NCBI GenBank assembly: GCA_946800325.1
Contig: OX326957.1
Location: 16,924,591 to 16,988,590, forward strand
Reading direction: 5' to 3'
Origin: Luzula sylvatica
Taxonomy: Eukaryota > Streptophyta > Magnoliopsida > Poales > Juncaceae
DNA: 64,000 nucleotides
Below are positions 21,581 through 32,779 of the stretch, piece after piece (position 1 is the first letter of the stretch; each line of letters begins with the position of its first letter). A program made the translations under genes and the position numbers. The notes under the pieces are model-generated. The model was not told the DNA's origin. It saw nothing but the letters and a program-made list of their open reading frames with translations, and ran no database searches.

Positions 21581-22236
21581 TCATGTTGCGGGATTGCATT
21601 GTTGCTGGTTTGTGTTGTTTGAAGGTGGAGTAGCGGGGAAGTTTTTTGTGACTGTAATTGGTGGTATTTGGGATGGAGACTGTTTAAAAGAGCATTATTT
21701 GTAAGGGGTGTATGGGATATGCTAGGGGTTGTACTCATTGCATACTTTGCCAACCATTACTTTGGTCCACGACTCTCAGCTTGCCCATAAGAATGGTTCC
21801 TCTGTTGTGTACATTTTCCCCTTGAAGTCGCTCTTTTTGTTCCCGTCACTCCACCGAGATTTATTCCATTTTAATCTCTTTTGAGTTTAATTAATTAACT
21901 ATTTTACGATTTAATGGTTGATTGTAATTTTAATTATCTTATTTTCACTTAAACTACATCATTTACCCTAGGTAGTTTATATTAGAATCCTCTGAAGTTT
22001 TCATGTATATATTTCTTGTTTGGTAATTATTATTTGGAAAAACACCAATATGAAATCTCTATCAATGAGCTAAATTATAAAATTTTACTTTTCATAGATA
22101 GCTTGTACTTCTCTTGGCTCCCGTGATATTGTTAATATATTGAAGTTTATTTGTGAAGTTCTTTGATAGTTTTAGGGCTAGTATGTGATATGTAAATATT
22201 TTGATTGTGATGGTATTACTTATTGGATTACAACCT

Positions 22237-22330
22237 CAATGGCCTCACAGTGATTCAGCCAGTGATTGAGTGTTTTTATCAAAAATCAAGGGTTCAAGTC
22301 CCATTGATATCATCAATATTATAATGTTCG
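22237..22330 (+). mobile_element. tRNA-derived SINE-like fragment
   Basis: Contains a B-box GGGTTCAAGTCCC at about 22288 and an A-box-like CAGCCAGTGATTGAG about 40 bp upstream, the spacing of a tRNA-type pol III promoter. It does not fold into a normal tRNA and has no anticodon arm I can recognise, so SINE debris is the better reading. Confidence 0.4.
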
Positions 22331-22968
22331 CGATTCGTAGATTATGTTTTATTTTATACTTATTGAATTACAACAGGGGAATTGTATAATTTTCTATTTT
22401 TATTAATACGATATTATAGCATTTTGTTTTAAAGGTTTCCAAGATTATTTATGATAATTTCTAATGAAAGGTTATTTATTTTATGATATTTATGACAATA
22501 CCCAAAATATTTTGTTTTATTTTTTAGTAAAATTAGTTAATATGATAGAACCTTCCTGAAAAATTGTCACAAAAAGCAAGAGGGGGGGGGGGGGGGCATA
22601 GGTTGGGGAGATTTTTTTATTTGCCATCAACACCATTTAAGAAACTATCACACTGACTAAATATATTTTAAGTTCTCTTTGAACGAATCACAACATACCA
22701 GTTCATAAGGTGTGGCTCTATAATAAGCTTCACATTGAAAAAACCCCTTAAACCTTTCGAGATAAATCATGTAAACATGAGTTTAATCAGAGAAGAAAGG
22801 GGGATATCATCAAGTTGCAAACCAATACCATGTCAGAGAAAGAAGAAATGAGTAAGATCTATAAACAATAAAGGAGGATGCAAAGTAGTGAAGAGAATCA
22901 AGCAGCAAACACTGACTCTCGCAGATCAATAGCTATATTAGATGCTAAAGTTTGAGAAGAAGAGATAA

Positions 22969-23265
22969 ATGAAATGCAAGGCGGCGCGAACAAGGGATTA
23001 TGGGGAAAAAAGAGAAAGTGTTGAGGAGACGGAATTTAAATATTCTAGGGTTTTGGGGTCAAGCTCGAGTAGGGTTTTCAATGGAAATCAGGTTGCGTTT
23101 TCCAGGATTGAAAAGTCCAAAGGTCATAAGAATACCAAAGTTTGGATTATGCAGATTTACATGCAAGGGATTCCTTTGTCTAATTCTTTTGTTTATGTTA
23201 ATTATGATATTAATGTATTTAATGGGTTGATTATTTTAAAGGAGTTATGTATGTGTAAGACATAA
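22969..23265 (+). other. unrecognised open frame, probably not a gene
   Basis: A 98-residue frame, less AT-rich than its surroundings, with no motif I recognise. It is listed only because the base composition at 22970-23110 differs from the neighbourhood. Confidence 0.15.
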
Positions 23266-23980
23266 GACATTAGATTATGTCTAATAAAATTAGGTTAGAA
23301 TATTTAAATAATTAGGTATAAATATAAAAAGAAGTGGTACTTCGACTCCGTTCTATTAATTTTCAAAAAAAACAAAAAACTGCACATTTTTCTTTCATAA
23401 TTATTATACTACATCACTCAATTCGGAGCTTTTTTTAGGATGAACGGTTGGACTTCAAATTTTATGTTTTAGACATGCTGTAAGGTTTTAATTTGATAAT
23501 TTCATATAAATAAAATTGAATTAATATAGTTTAAATTTAAAATTTTATAAGTTTTCGAACTAATATCTTACAAACCAAATTGTTCGATTTAATACTGAAT
23601 TGAACTCTTAACAAGAAAAAATGTTCGAAACTGGATAACAAATCGAGCTGAACATGTGCGATAAGATATCGAACCGAACTCAAATATGGATTTGGTTCGT
23701 TTTAGTTCGGTTTGTTAATGATCCTAACTCAATCCGACCTGTATGTTAACTAATTAATTTGTGATATTTGGGTAATTTTTTTTTCATCAGTAATAAACCT
23801 GAGAATTTAATATATGAACGGAGAATCGTAAAAAATGAAATTCCCCCTCAACTATTCGATTAAACTCTGGGTCGTCTCTCCATCCCCTTTTTACTATTTT
23901 TTTTTTTAAGGAACATCTTTCTAGAAACCTCTCAAATTTTATTTTGTAATTTAATAAAATGAATTGGAAATATGTATCAC

Positions 23981-24303
23981 CTGCTCAAAGCCGTAACTCG
24001 GGACTCTTCGTAGGCGAGTTGGTTAATTATGTCCTTCGCGTCGTAATCTGCAGTTTTGAGCAGGGGAAGGAGAACGTCGATGTCTTCGAACTTGGAGCGC
24101 CAGCACTCAGACCTCTCGATCAGCCTCCTAACCTTGACGCGTAAGATCGAAATGTCCAAAAGATGGCGACGGAGAGAAGGATTCTCCTGAAATACCTGCG
24201 ACCACTCACTCAAGGTTGACAATTTTTCTATTGTATTTGTCACCTTGTCGGTTGTATCCTTCACAAGTTTTGCCCACGGAGCGGCGGTCGCCAGCATCTC
24301 CAT
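23981..24303 (-). CDS. CNL resistance protein, N-terminal coiled-coil (Rx-N-like) exon
   Basis: Starts at an ATG (complement of 24301-24303) and runs 107 codons plus two bases to a strong donor CAG|GTGATA. It ends in-frame with a stop nine bases later if unspliced. The product starts MEMLATAAPWAKLVKDTTDK and includes LRVKVRRLIERSECW and DVLLPLLKTADYDAKDIINQ, matching the pattern of the Rx-type coiled-coil domain (x-LRxxAYDAEDxxDExxYE) that begins CNL proteins and binds the NB-ARC domain. The NB-ARC exon at 17751 on the same strand lacks exactly this domain, and the splice phase fits, so I join them. The alternative is an isolated CC-domain fragment of a second CNL gene. Confidence 0.65.
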
Positions 24304-25120
24304 GGCAATTGGCACCTTTCGCTCTCTTTATTCCTCTTTTCTGCTACAGCAATATTTTCTCTCAAGAGGCAAGAGATATTTTTTTATTTGTGTTGTGTGT
24401 GTGTGTGTTGGGTTTTGGAGGAGTAGATAAAATGCTCTGAATTTTATCTACTCATTGAATTTGGATGGTGATAAATATTTATTCAAATTCAAGTCAATTG
24501 AAGTTTATCTACTCATTGAATTTTATCCACTCATTGAATTTTGCCGACGTAGCGGGGGAGTAGATAAAATGCTCTGAATATTTCTCTCAAGAGGCAAGAG
24601 ATAAGAGAGAGCATCAAGAGTCAAGAGATAGCATTGACTTGGAAATTATTCGAATTCAAGTCAATGAAAGGGGATATTATTTACAAACAGATCCAACTAA
24701 AAGCTCAAAATATAATGGGTACTTCAGGATATTTTTTCAAAACAGATTCATGTAAAATCTCAAAATATAATGGGTAGTTCGAGTATATTGTATTTGCTTT
24801 CAAATACAACTTATTGAATTTGAGCACGTATTTTGGAATATAAAATTTGTGTCCTCAATTACCAAGAGAATCTCATATTCATGTATTTGATAATCAAATT
24901 ATAAGTATAAATAATGATGCAGACTCCTCCCATTAAATTTACAATAATTTTGCTCAATCTCAACTGGTCACGTCATCAAACAGTATTCATCAGTTCATCA
25001 ATTAATGTTCATTGATTCGATTAAATATTAATTGGCACGTATCATTGACACATAATATAATTTATAATAGGAGACGCAGTTGGATCGCAACAACGCTCGC
25101 GAATGGATCACCACTACATC
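24304..25120 (-). promoter_or_regulatory. upstream region of the CNL gene, with duplicated segments
   Basis: TTTCTCTCAAGAGGCAAGAGATA occurs at about 24356 and again at about 24582, and GAGTAGATAAAATGCTCTGAAT at 24419 and 24557, so a 200-bp stretch around the start of transcription has been partly duplicated. Copies of ATCTACTCATTGAATTT fall between them. The remainder to 25120 is AT-rich without a recognised gene. Promoter role is inference from position only. Confidence 0.35.
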
Positions 25121-25717
25121 CAGGGCCGGCCCGGCAATTTTGGAGGCCTTATACAAAAATAATTAAGAAGCCCTAATTGGAAAGTAATGAAGTCCTAATT
25201 AAGCCCTAATTCGAAAGTAATTACCCTAGTTTGAGAAAAAATCAAGTCTAATTGCGTCTAATTAAGTTCTAATTAAGCCCTAATAAAATGAATGAATACA
25301 ATTTAGAGTTTAAAAATAATTAAGCCCTAATTACGCACCAATGTAAGAAGAAATTCGATCCGCACCAATCTAAGCAGAAAAAGCCCCAAATCGCAGTCGC
25401 AAAAATCAAACGAGTCGCAAAAATCAGAAAAATCAGTCGCAAAAATCCCCAAATCGCCGCTGGCTCCAGTCCAAACCGCCGCGTCCAATTTCGCCCCGTC
25501 GCTCCTGGCTCCAGTCGCATCTGGCTCAATCGCTGCCCTGCTGCTGCCTCCAATCGCCCCGTCCAATTTTGCATCGCCAGAGATGAAGAGGATGGAGGAG
25601 AAGAGGACGTCGCGACCTCCAGTCGCTGGGCTGGGTGAGTTCTTTTTTTTTTGTGGCCTTTAATTTAATGTGGCCTTTTACATTTGCTTTTCTTGGGCCA
25701 CTACAGGGCCGGGCCTG
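25121..25717. mobile_element. hAT element, CAGGGCCGGC termini
   Basis: Begins CAGGGCCGGCCCGG and ends GCCGGGCCTG, with a perfect 8-bp duplication ACTACATC (25113-25120 and 25718-25725). CAGGG-type ends plus an 8-bp duplication are typical hAT. 597 bp, no transposase; the left half has repeated AAGCCCTAATT words, the right half a GC-richer stretch (25440-25620) whose open frames show no known domain. Confidence 0.85.
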
Positions 25718-25725
25718 ACTACATC

Positions 25726-25951
25726 ACTACCTCTCCTCTCACGTTTTTTGTTCATTCTTGAGGTTCTTTTTTGTATCTAGATCATATGTTCTTTTGCGAG
25801 AAGTCTATATTTGCTCATCGATCGGGTCGTCACTGAATATTTAATATTCTTGATTTGTGTAACAATATCGTTTTTTAATGAAATATATATATCAAGCATA
25901 TTGATTTATTATATGATTAAATTCGCAGCGAAGTGCGAGTAATTTTTCTAG
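25726..25951 (+). mobile_element. Helitron 3' end
   Basis: The segment ends TTCGCAGCGAAGTGCGAGTAA-TTTTT-CTAG|T: a short hairpin (TCGCA/TGCGA) followed a few bases later by CTAG and a host T, the standard Helitron 3' terminus. The 5' end was not found and probably lies left of the hAT element at 25121, which would then be nested in this Helitron. Confidence 0.65.
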
Positions 25952-26425
25952 TATACTAAATAATAAATAGTATTATATCGTATACATCGTATTCAAATTA
26001 TACAATATAAATAATATTGTATTGAATTTCAAAATTATACTCATTGATTTTACCAAAAATCAAAGAAATTTTTTATTTTACATAGTTTTGAAATTTATCT
26101 ATTCAAATAATTCACATGGATTATCAAATACATGTATTTGTTATATCCATGTATTCTAAAAAAACCAAATCAAACATGTCTGATATTATATATACGTATA
26201 ATCTTTGGAAAAAAAAAATCATAAATTGAAGACTTCCATATTTTGTTAGTTTATAGGGTGTATGATTATTTTTCTTAAGATATGAAACACACTAAAATCT
26301 TATATTTATAGGGGTATAAGTGATTTTAAAGCAAATAGAATTAAAAGGACCGCAGGAAATAGGTCGGATTCGAGCCCTTGTTCACACTTGTAGGAGACAA
26401 AAATGCTAAGCGGCTACTTTATACT
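25952..26425. other. AT-rich spacer with possible SINE scrap
   Basis: Mostly AT-rich. On the minus strand near 26345-26415 there is a GGGCTCGAATCC box and an upstream TAGCCGCTTAGC, which could be a degenerate tRNA-type promoter. Weak. Confidence 0.25.
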
Positions 26426-26429
26426 AAGT

Positions 26430-26760
26430 TTGTGTAAACATCAAAATTACGGCAATATCGCGGATATTGTTGTTTGGAATTTAAAATCGTAATTTCGCAA
26501 TGAAATAATGTTGTAAATAGCATTTTTGTGATATTACGGAAATTACAGTGATATATCGGTAATATTGTGGATATATCAGATAATATTGCGGATCCATTAA
26601 CAAAGAAATACCCAAATCCATTAACAAAGAAATATTCAAATCCCTTAAACATTAGAATACCCAAATCCATTAATAACCAAACCCATTAAACCAAATAAAT
26701 ACCCGATCCACTTTGATATACCCAAATCCCTTAAACAAAATAAATAACATCTCTTCTCTT
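26430..26760. repeat. ATATCGCGGATATTG-type arm plus CCCAAATCCATTAA repeats
   Basis: 26445-26600 repeats words such as GCAATATCGCGGATATTG, GTGATATATCGGTAATATTG and AATATTGCGGATCC, resembling the short-repeat arms of the hAT-like elements elsewhere in the window. 26590-26735 is a loose tandem of (TA)CCCAAATCC(A/C)TTAA(A/C). No second arm was found. Confidence 0.45.
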
Positions 26761-27127
26761 CCAAGAGTACACATATTCTTCACTCGCGACAAAAAAATAA
26801 GCCAAAAGAAGCTTGCTGCCTGTCTGCCACCGGTTTGTGTCTGAATCCGGTGAATCGTCGTCACTAGGTGGAAAGGGAGGAGCCAAGGAAGCTTCTCCAA
26901 GTTTTTATTTCTTCAATTTTGCCCTATTTCTCCTAATTACGGGTTCAATTAGTTATTGATTTTTTCACTTTTTTTTAATTGTTTAACAAATGAATGTGTG
27001 ATGTATATATAACTTCTGAATTTTTTCAATTCCATCTATAAAAGTATCAATTTCATAAATTTTTCTTGTATTTCATTGATGTTTGGATTTCAAATTTTGA
27101 ATTATATTGTTTTGAAAAATTTTGTAG

Positions 27128-27401
27128 GACGTCGACGAACAATTCTACTACAAAACTCAAATCCAAAGATTCCGAATGGGAGTACGCTTTTCACGCGGGG
27201 CCTAGTAACTCGTTAAAGGTCGGTTGTGAATTTTGCAAGAACGTATATGGCGGAGGTATAACCTGGTTAAAAAATCACCAAGCGGGGATTCAAGTGAAAA
27301 AATTTCAAGTGATCGTCAATAACCAAAATAAAGCGAAGCTCGCTAAAAAACAAGCGGAAAAAGAAATTCGAGATACTGCTGATTTGGACAATTCGAGCTA
27401 A
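27128..27401 (+). pseudogene. hAT transposase N-terminal fragment (BED zinc finger)
   Basis: After a TTTTGTAG acceptor-like site the frame reads KDSEWEYAFHAGPSNSLKVG, then CEFCKNVYGGGITWLKNHQA. This is the start of a BED-type zinc finger (Trp-Glu-Tyr, CX2C, GGI-x-(x)LK-x-H) as found in plant hAT transposases. The last zinc ligand is missing and the frame stops after about 90 residues, with no catalytic or dimerisation domain downstream. Non-functional remnant. Confidence 0.6.
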
Positions 27402-28228
27402 AAAACAAGAAAACCGGTAATTTTTTTTTTCCATAACAAACAATAAAAAAAAAAAAAATTTTATCATATTATTTAATTTTTTAAATTTAATTTAGGTCCA
27501 TACCAAAAAAACGAGCAAGATTGCTTCATGTAAGACTAAACGATTTGATACGTTGAGATGTTAATAAATAAAATATTTGTACTATTACTTAGTAAATGCA
27601 TCATTTCAGAAAGATATGGAAATATGGATATTCTAACATTTTAATGGAAATTCATATTATTTCTCCAATTTGATGTTAAGTTCAACAATACTCGGAATTA
27701 CAACTTCATTGTCACGGACTCACGACACAATAAATATAACTAAATAGCATTCCAAACCGACTTAAATATTATAATAGTCCGTTTTCTGAAAATTTAAATT
27801 TCCCTCCAAGACGTTAAATTGCATCGCATACAGAATTAATTTCCGACCCAAATTAGGTGTTAAAATCCATCAAAAATCAATCATTCAACTTATCACTATT
27901 ATGCAAAAAACATATCATTCAAAACCTAAAATTATCATTCATAATCATAATTCAAATACACAAGTTCCAAATCTCAAAATTGCCGAAAATTATCATTCAT
28001 TGTCCAAAACACAAAGTCACTCCAACTTACCATTAATTGAAGAAATAATTGGAAAACAAAACAACCAATACAAAATTAGCAATAAACTCTAATATAAACT
28101 AGTACGATTCAATTTCACATCCTGTTCATTCAGATTTGATTGTGCAATGGTTATTCAATGAAAATTGAATTTATTGTTGAATAAACTGTATTGCTGATAC
28201 TAATAAAAAAACTATTGGTCTAGCTAAT
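27402..28228. other. AT-rich spacer
   Basis: No gene recognised; 27900-28090 is A-rich with an uninformative frame. Confidence 0.3.
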
Positions 28229-28832
28229 CCTTGAAGATGACAACTAATCTTAGAAAAATCAAAACGGCGTGTTCCATGATGATATATGAGGCTTTGGAAA
28301 TTTCTGGCGATCTTCCTCTTTGGAAAAATCAAAACGGCGTGTTCCTTGAAGATGACAACTAATCTTAGAAAAATCAAAACGGCGTGTTCCATGATGATAT
28401 ATGAGGCTTTGGAAATTTCTGGCGATCTTCCTCTTTGGAAAAATCAAAACGGCGTGTTCCTTGAAGATGACAACTAATCTTAGAAAAATCAAAACGGCGT
28501 GTTCCATGATGATATATGAGGCTTTGGAAATTTCTGGCGATCTTCCTCTTTGGAAAAATCAAAACGGCGTGTTCCTTGAAGATGACAACTAATCTTAGAA
28601 AAATCAAAACGGCGTGTTCCATGATGATATATGAGGCTTTGGAAATTTCTGGCGATCTTCCTCTTTGGAAAAATCAAAACGGCGTGTTCCTTGAAGATGA
28701 CAACTAATCTTAGAAAAATCAAAACGGCGTGTTCCATGATGATATATGAGGCTTTGGAAATTTCTGGCGATCTTCCTCTTTGGAAAAATCAAAACGGCGT
28801 GTTCCTTGAAGATGACAACTAATCTTAGAAAA
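28229..28832. repeat. 115-bp minisatellite, 5.25 essentially identical copies
   Basis: Period exactly 115 bp (equivalent points at 28286, 28401, 28516, 28631). Copies look identical throughout. Each unit contains two copies of AAAAATCAAAACGGCGTGTTCC about 70 and 45 bp apart, one followed by ATGATGATATATGAGGC, the other by TTGAAGATGACAACT, so the unit itself arose from a shorter duplication. 115 is not a multiple of three, so the repeated frames on both strands are not a protein repeat. Confidence 0.95.
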
Positions 28833-28884
28833 TAATAAGGCCATTTATGATTTACCACGTCCTCACTTTTCTTTTTTCATGGTC

Positions 28885-28980
28885 AATTTTTTTACCATAT
28901 CTTTGATAGTTCAAGTGTTCATCGTTGCTTCCTAGAAAGTGCAGGGTTCGAGTCCTCTAATATGTGCCTACCGGCTTGTA
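28885..28980 (+). mobile_element. SINE-like fragment with B-box
   Basis: GGGTTCGAGTCCTC near 28946 is a good pol III B-box, with a poor A-box (GATAGTTCAAGTGTTC) about 45 bp upstream. Followed by an A-rich tract. No tRNA structure. Confidence 0.4.
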
Positions 28981-30784
28981 AAAAAAATTTAATATTTTGA
29001 ATTAACATGGTCATGAGTGATTAATATATATTTCGTAAAAGTATATACGTTAGGGAGGATTAACAATTAATATTTTGTATTTAAAAATTGTTAATAATAT
29101 ATTAATCATTAATTAACGTGCTAATTAACGAGTTAATTAAAAATGATAATTCGAACTGGGGACAAATTTGGGAAAGTGAGTGACGCAAAGTAAATTAATA
29201 GTCCAAAATTAATAGGGAAATTGTACTTTGCCCTGGATTTATCACCACTTCTTTGATATAGTCTTAATAACTAGCTTTACCCCACTCGCATTGTACAAGA
29301 TTGTTTTGGTTTATGAGATTATAGTAGTTGAAGGAATTGCTATTTGCTTTGGTTGATTTGTTTATATTTTGTAGGTTATTTTTTTTTCTTTGTGATTATT
29401 GACACACGTGTATTTTAGCATGTCGTGTGTGCGAATATATGAAATCGAAATTTATTCATTAATGAATACACAATTCAATTCAGATTTAAATAATTGTATG
29501 ATCTATGTTGGCTGCGCGCATGATATCAACGAATTATGGATAAATTGTACGTAACAATGTAAGATCCCAATACACAAAATATGAATATTTTCACCACAAA
29601 ACAACATATAATATTACACACCTTTTAATAATAGGAGAAATATAAGAATTACAAAAAATATCAAGTTTAATTAATTCTATGCGTCAAAAAAATTATGCAA
29701 TCAAACGCGTAAAAAAAAACGAACACTTCCATTCAGGAATAAAAATCAGTGAGTATGGTGCGTTTTGACGCCGTTCATACGAGATGAACTACCAGGACAA
29801 CAAATACAAATAATATTATATAACTAATATAATATCAAAATATAATATAATGTAATATAATATAATATAATAAGAAAATATTGAAATCATGAATTTCACA
29901 AAAAAAAAATTAAGCAAAAAATTTAATATACATGTTTTTCAAAATACAACAAATCAAACAATCAACCTGAATTATCAAATACATGATAACGGATCGAAAT
30001 CAGGTTTAAGTTACCTCGGTTTTGCCAAATTAGATGACAAAATCGCTAAATCTACAAATTTAGCCAAATCAGTGCTATTTTAGCAAATCAAGAACTATAC
30101 AATGTTGTACATTAAAAATAATCGAAAACCTTGTTACGGCGGTACCGTCCGGTGCCGCCAAACTTTAGGACATTAATTTTGTGAAATTTAGTAAATAAAT
30201 TATAAACAGAAGCATACCAAATTAAGATGACGCTTAAGTTGTAAAGATTTGGATTCCAAACACTTCATGATCTCCTATGGAATAATTGTTCGGGTTTTTT
30301 TTTTCTCATATGGATCTTTTTCTATAAGATTGAAAAAAATGACAATATCATATATTTTTTGGACCAAATTGCTTATATTTCCCAAGCATTTTTATTCCTA
30401 GAGACTTATCATTTTAGTTATTATTTCTAAAAAAATAATTTATAGATCATAATGTGAATTGTCTAATTCAACTCATCATATAAAATATAAACACGTCACT
30501 TATAATTCTCTAGAGCAAAAATCCACATCCTGATTTTAATATTGATATTTAACATTTAGTATTATTTACTAAAATTAATCGTATATTGTAAACATATAAT
30601 TAACAATATAACTAACAACACATAAATATTTAACTTATAAATAGATATTTAACGTACATGTGTAAGATATATTTAAAGTGAAAAGTAAAAAAAAAAAACA
30701 TTTCGTACGTTCACGAGACTTGCAAGAATAGCTTTGGATCGTTTTGTTATTTATGGCTCTACTTACATAAATGGATGCTTAATG
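28981..30784. other. long AT-rich intergenic stretch
   Basis: No gene recognised. A TAATATAATATAA-rich simple stretch lies at 29815-29875 and a small hairpin GGCGGTACC-gtcc-GGTGCCGCC at about 30137-30158. Confidence 0.3.
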
Positions 30785-30792
30785 TCTTTCAA

Positions 30793-31331
30793 CTATGTTG
30801 CACGGACACGGATACGGATAGCGTATCCGATACGATATGGATACGGCGATACGGTAATTTTCAAAAAATCACGGATACGGGGATACGGCAATTTAATATA
30901 TTTATATTATATATAATTAATAAATAAATAATAAATTAATTATATTTTTAAATTAAATATCATGACAATAAATAATATCAAGCAAACAATACAAGTATCA
31001 CAAAACTATCATAAACTTGTTCTAGAAATATTTTAGAACTAATTTATAAGTATCTTAGAAGTATCATATATAATTTATTTAAAAATATTATGGGCCAAAA
31101 TATATAATGGGCCGAAGTATCCTAAATGGAGTATCCCAGCCGTATCCTGACCGTATCCCGAGCCGTATCCTGCCGTATCCCCGCCGTATCCGAAAAAAAT
31201 AAATATTAAAATATTCGGATACGCCACGTGACGTATCCGATACGTATCCGAGCCGTATCGCACCCGTATCCGTATCGGATACGCGTATCCTCAGGATACT
31301 TCTGCATTTTTTAAGTATCCGTGTAACATAG
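30793..31331. mobile_element. hAT-like TIR element A with CGTATCC arms
   Basis: Starts CTATGTTGCACGGACACGGA and ends TCCGTGTAACATAG, flanked by a perfect 8-bp duplication TCTTTCAA (30785-30792 and 31332-31339). Arms are arrays of GGATACG / CGTATCC words around an AT-rich core. 539 bp, no transposase. Confidence 0.8.
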
Positions 31332-31506
31332 TCTTTCAATACAGAATGCGGACCCACTCATTAAATGCAAAGAGGCCCACGACAACATTTTGCTTATCAA
31401 TTATCATTCCATGAGATTCAGATTTTATTTTCGTAGAAAATCCAAAAATGGGTCTATTTTAATGATGAAACACAAAATATTTAACTACGCAACAAGGACT
31501 AGAAAT

Positions 31507-32025
31507 CTATGTTGCACGAATACATATACGAATATCTTATCCGATACGGATACGGCGATACGATATTTCTTGAAAATTTTAGGATACGATACGTTATATA
31601 TGTATATTATTTAATATTATTTTAATATAATTAATATATATATTTAAATAATTTTATTAAATTATTATAAAAATTAACATGTTGTAATATCGATTTGGAT
31701 ATGTTACGAATAAATAAAATAAAAAAATATGTGATGTAAAATACTATTGAATAGTAAAAGTATTGGATATTTTAAATTGGACAAAAAAAAAACAAAAAAA
31801 ATAATGGATCAGTCATATCGGAATCGTATACCGTCGTACCGGAACCGTATCCAGCCGTATCGAAACCGTATCGGAAACGTATCGGTTCAAATTTATATAC
31901 TAAAATAGTCCGATACGTCACGTGACGTATCGGATACGTATCGGTGCCGTATTGGTGCCGTATCCGTATCCGATGCGTATCCGATACGGGTACGATTCGT
32001 TTTTTAAAGTATCCGCACAACATAG
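31507..32025. mobile_element. hAT-like TIR element B, relative of A
   Basis: Starts CTATGTTGCACGAATAC and ends GTATCCGCACAACATAG, same termini and arm words as element A, 519 bp. Flanks CTAGAAAT (31499-31506) and TTAGAAAT (32026-32033) match at 7 of 8 bases. The core sequence differs much from A, so the two are old relatives in tandem proximity, not a recent duplicate. Confidence 0.75.
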
Positions 32026-32386
32026 TTAGAAATTTTTAAGATTTCAGCATTTAGTAAGCATCTTTCAAGGCCCAAAATAAATTTTCTTTGATATTGAGAG
32101 GTTGAAGTAAATTTGTTGTACCAAGCCTGCAGTAATTTTCATGTTGGTACAGAAAGATACCTGCAATTTTGTCAGCAAATTTAGTGGCCTTGTTTAAATT
32201 GAGCAAATTTACTCAAACTAGCACATGATTTCACAGTTTCACGGTCATTATTGCTGTTTTGAACGTGACTATTCAATTTTACTCGACAAAACGAAATAGT
32301 CACTTCTGAAGAGCATGGAAGTTTTCTCTTTTGGTTTGTGTTTTCAATCAAACTACAAATACTTTCATCGGTATTTTCATCGAGGG
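32026..32386. other. spacer
   Basis: No gene recognised. Confidence 0.3.
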
Positions 32387-32693
32387 AAATTTTTGAAAAC
32401 TCCTAATTTTTTTGGAATTTGTCAAAAATTCTCTAAAAATTATATATTGTTCTTCAAAAATTTCCTACATGTTAACTTTAACATTCCATCTAAATTATTT
32501 TTTTGTATAGAAAATTTCCTTCACAACTTATTTTGTAATTGAAATTTATCCTATGAATTAATAAATAAATAAATAATATTTAATAATATTATATTATGAT
32601 ATATATACTATAGTATTCTGTAATTTTCTTATGATTTTTTATATAAAATTATTTCATGTGAAAAATTAAAACCATAATATGAAATAGTATTTA

Positions 32694-32779
<86 letters not shown>

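Larger units (their letters stand above)
17752..23980 (-). other. putative ~6.2-kb repeat-filled intron of the CNL gene
   Basis: Bounded on the minus strand by donor GAGCAG|GTGATA (23981/23980) and acceptor CAACAG|G (17752/17751). The phases fit: exon 1 ends with two bases AG and exon 2 begins with G, giving an Arg codon. Within it: 17752-19067 has no recognised gene (a short frame at 18687-18932 has no motif); then a GT microsatellite, two LTRs of one family, a gag zinc-knuckle scrap and a SINE-like piece; 22330-23960 is AT-rich with a 15-G run at 22582-22596. If the two exons are not joined, this is simply intergenic DNA. Confidence 0.55.

Noticed and set aside
21394..21753. 119-residue minus-strand gene
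   Set aside because: The neighbouring frame of the same strand reads a CCHC zinc knuckle, so this is a shifted reading of a retroelement remnant.
28229..28832. CRISPR-like array
   Set aside because: Units are contiguous 115-bp identical copies without unique spacers, in plant DNA.
28171..28858. Repeated 63- and 82-residue frames on both strands, resembling a repeat protein
   Set aside because: The unit is 115 bp, not a multiple of three, and the frames shift each copy; it is a minisatellite.
28940..28960. tRNA gene suggested by a GGTTCGAGTCC box
   Set aside because: No acceptor stem or anticodon arm can be drawn; treated as SINE debris, as are the boxes near 22288 and 36003.
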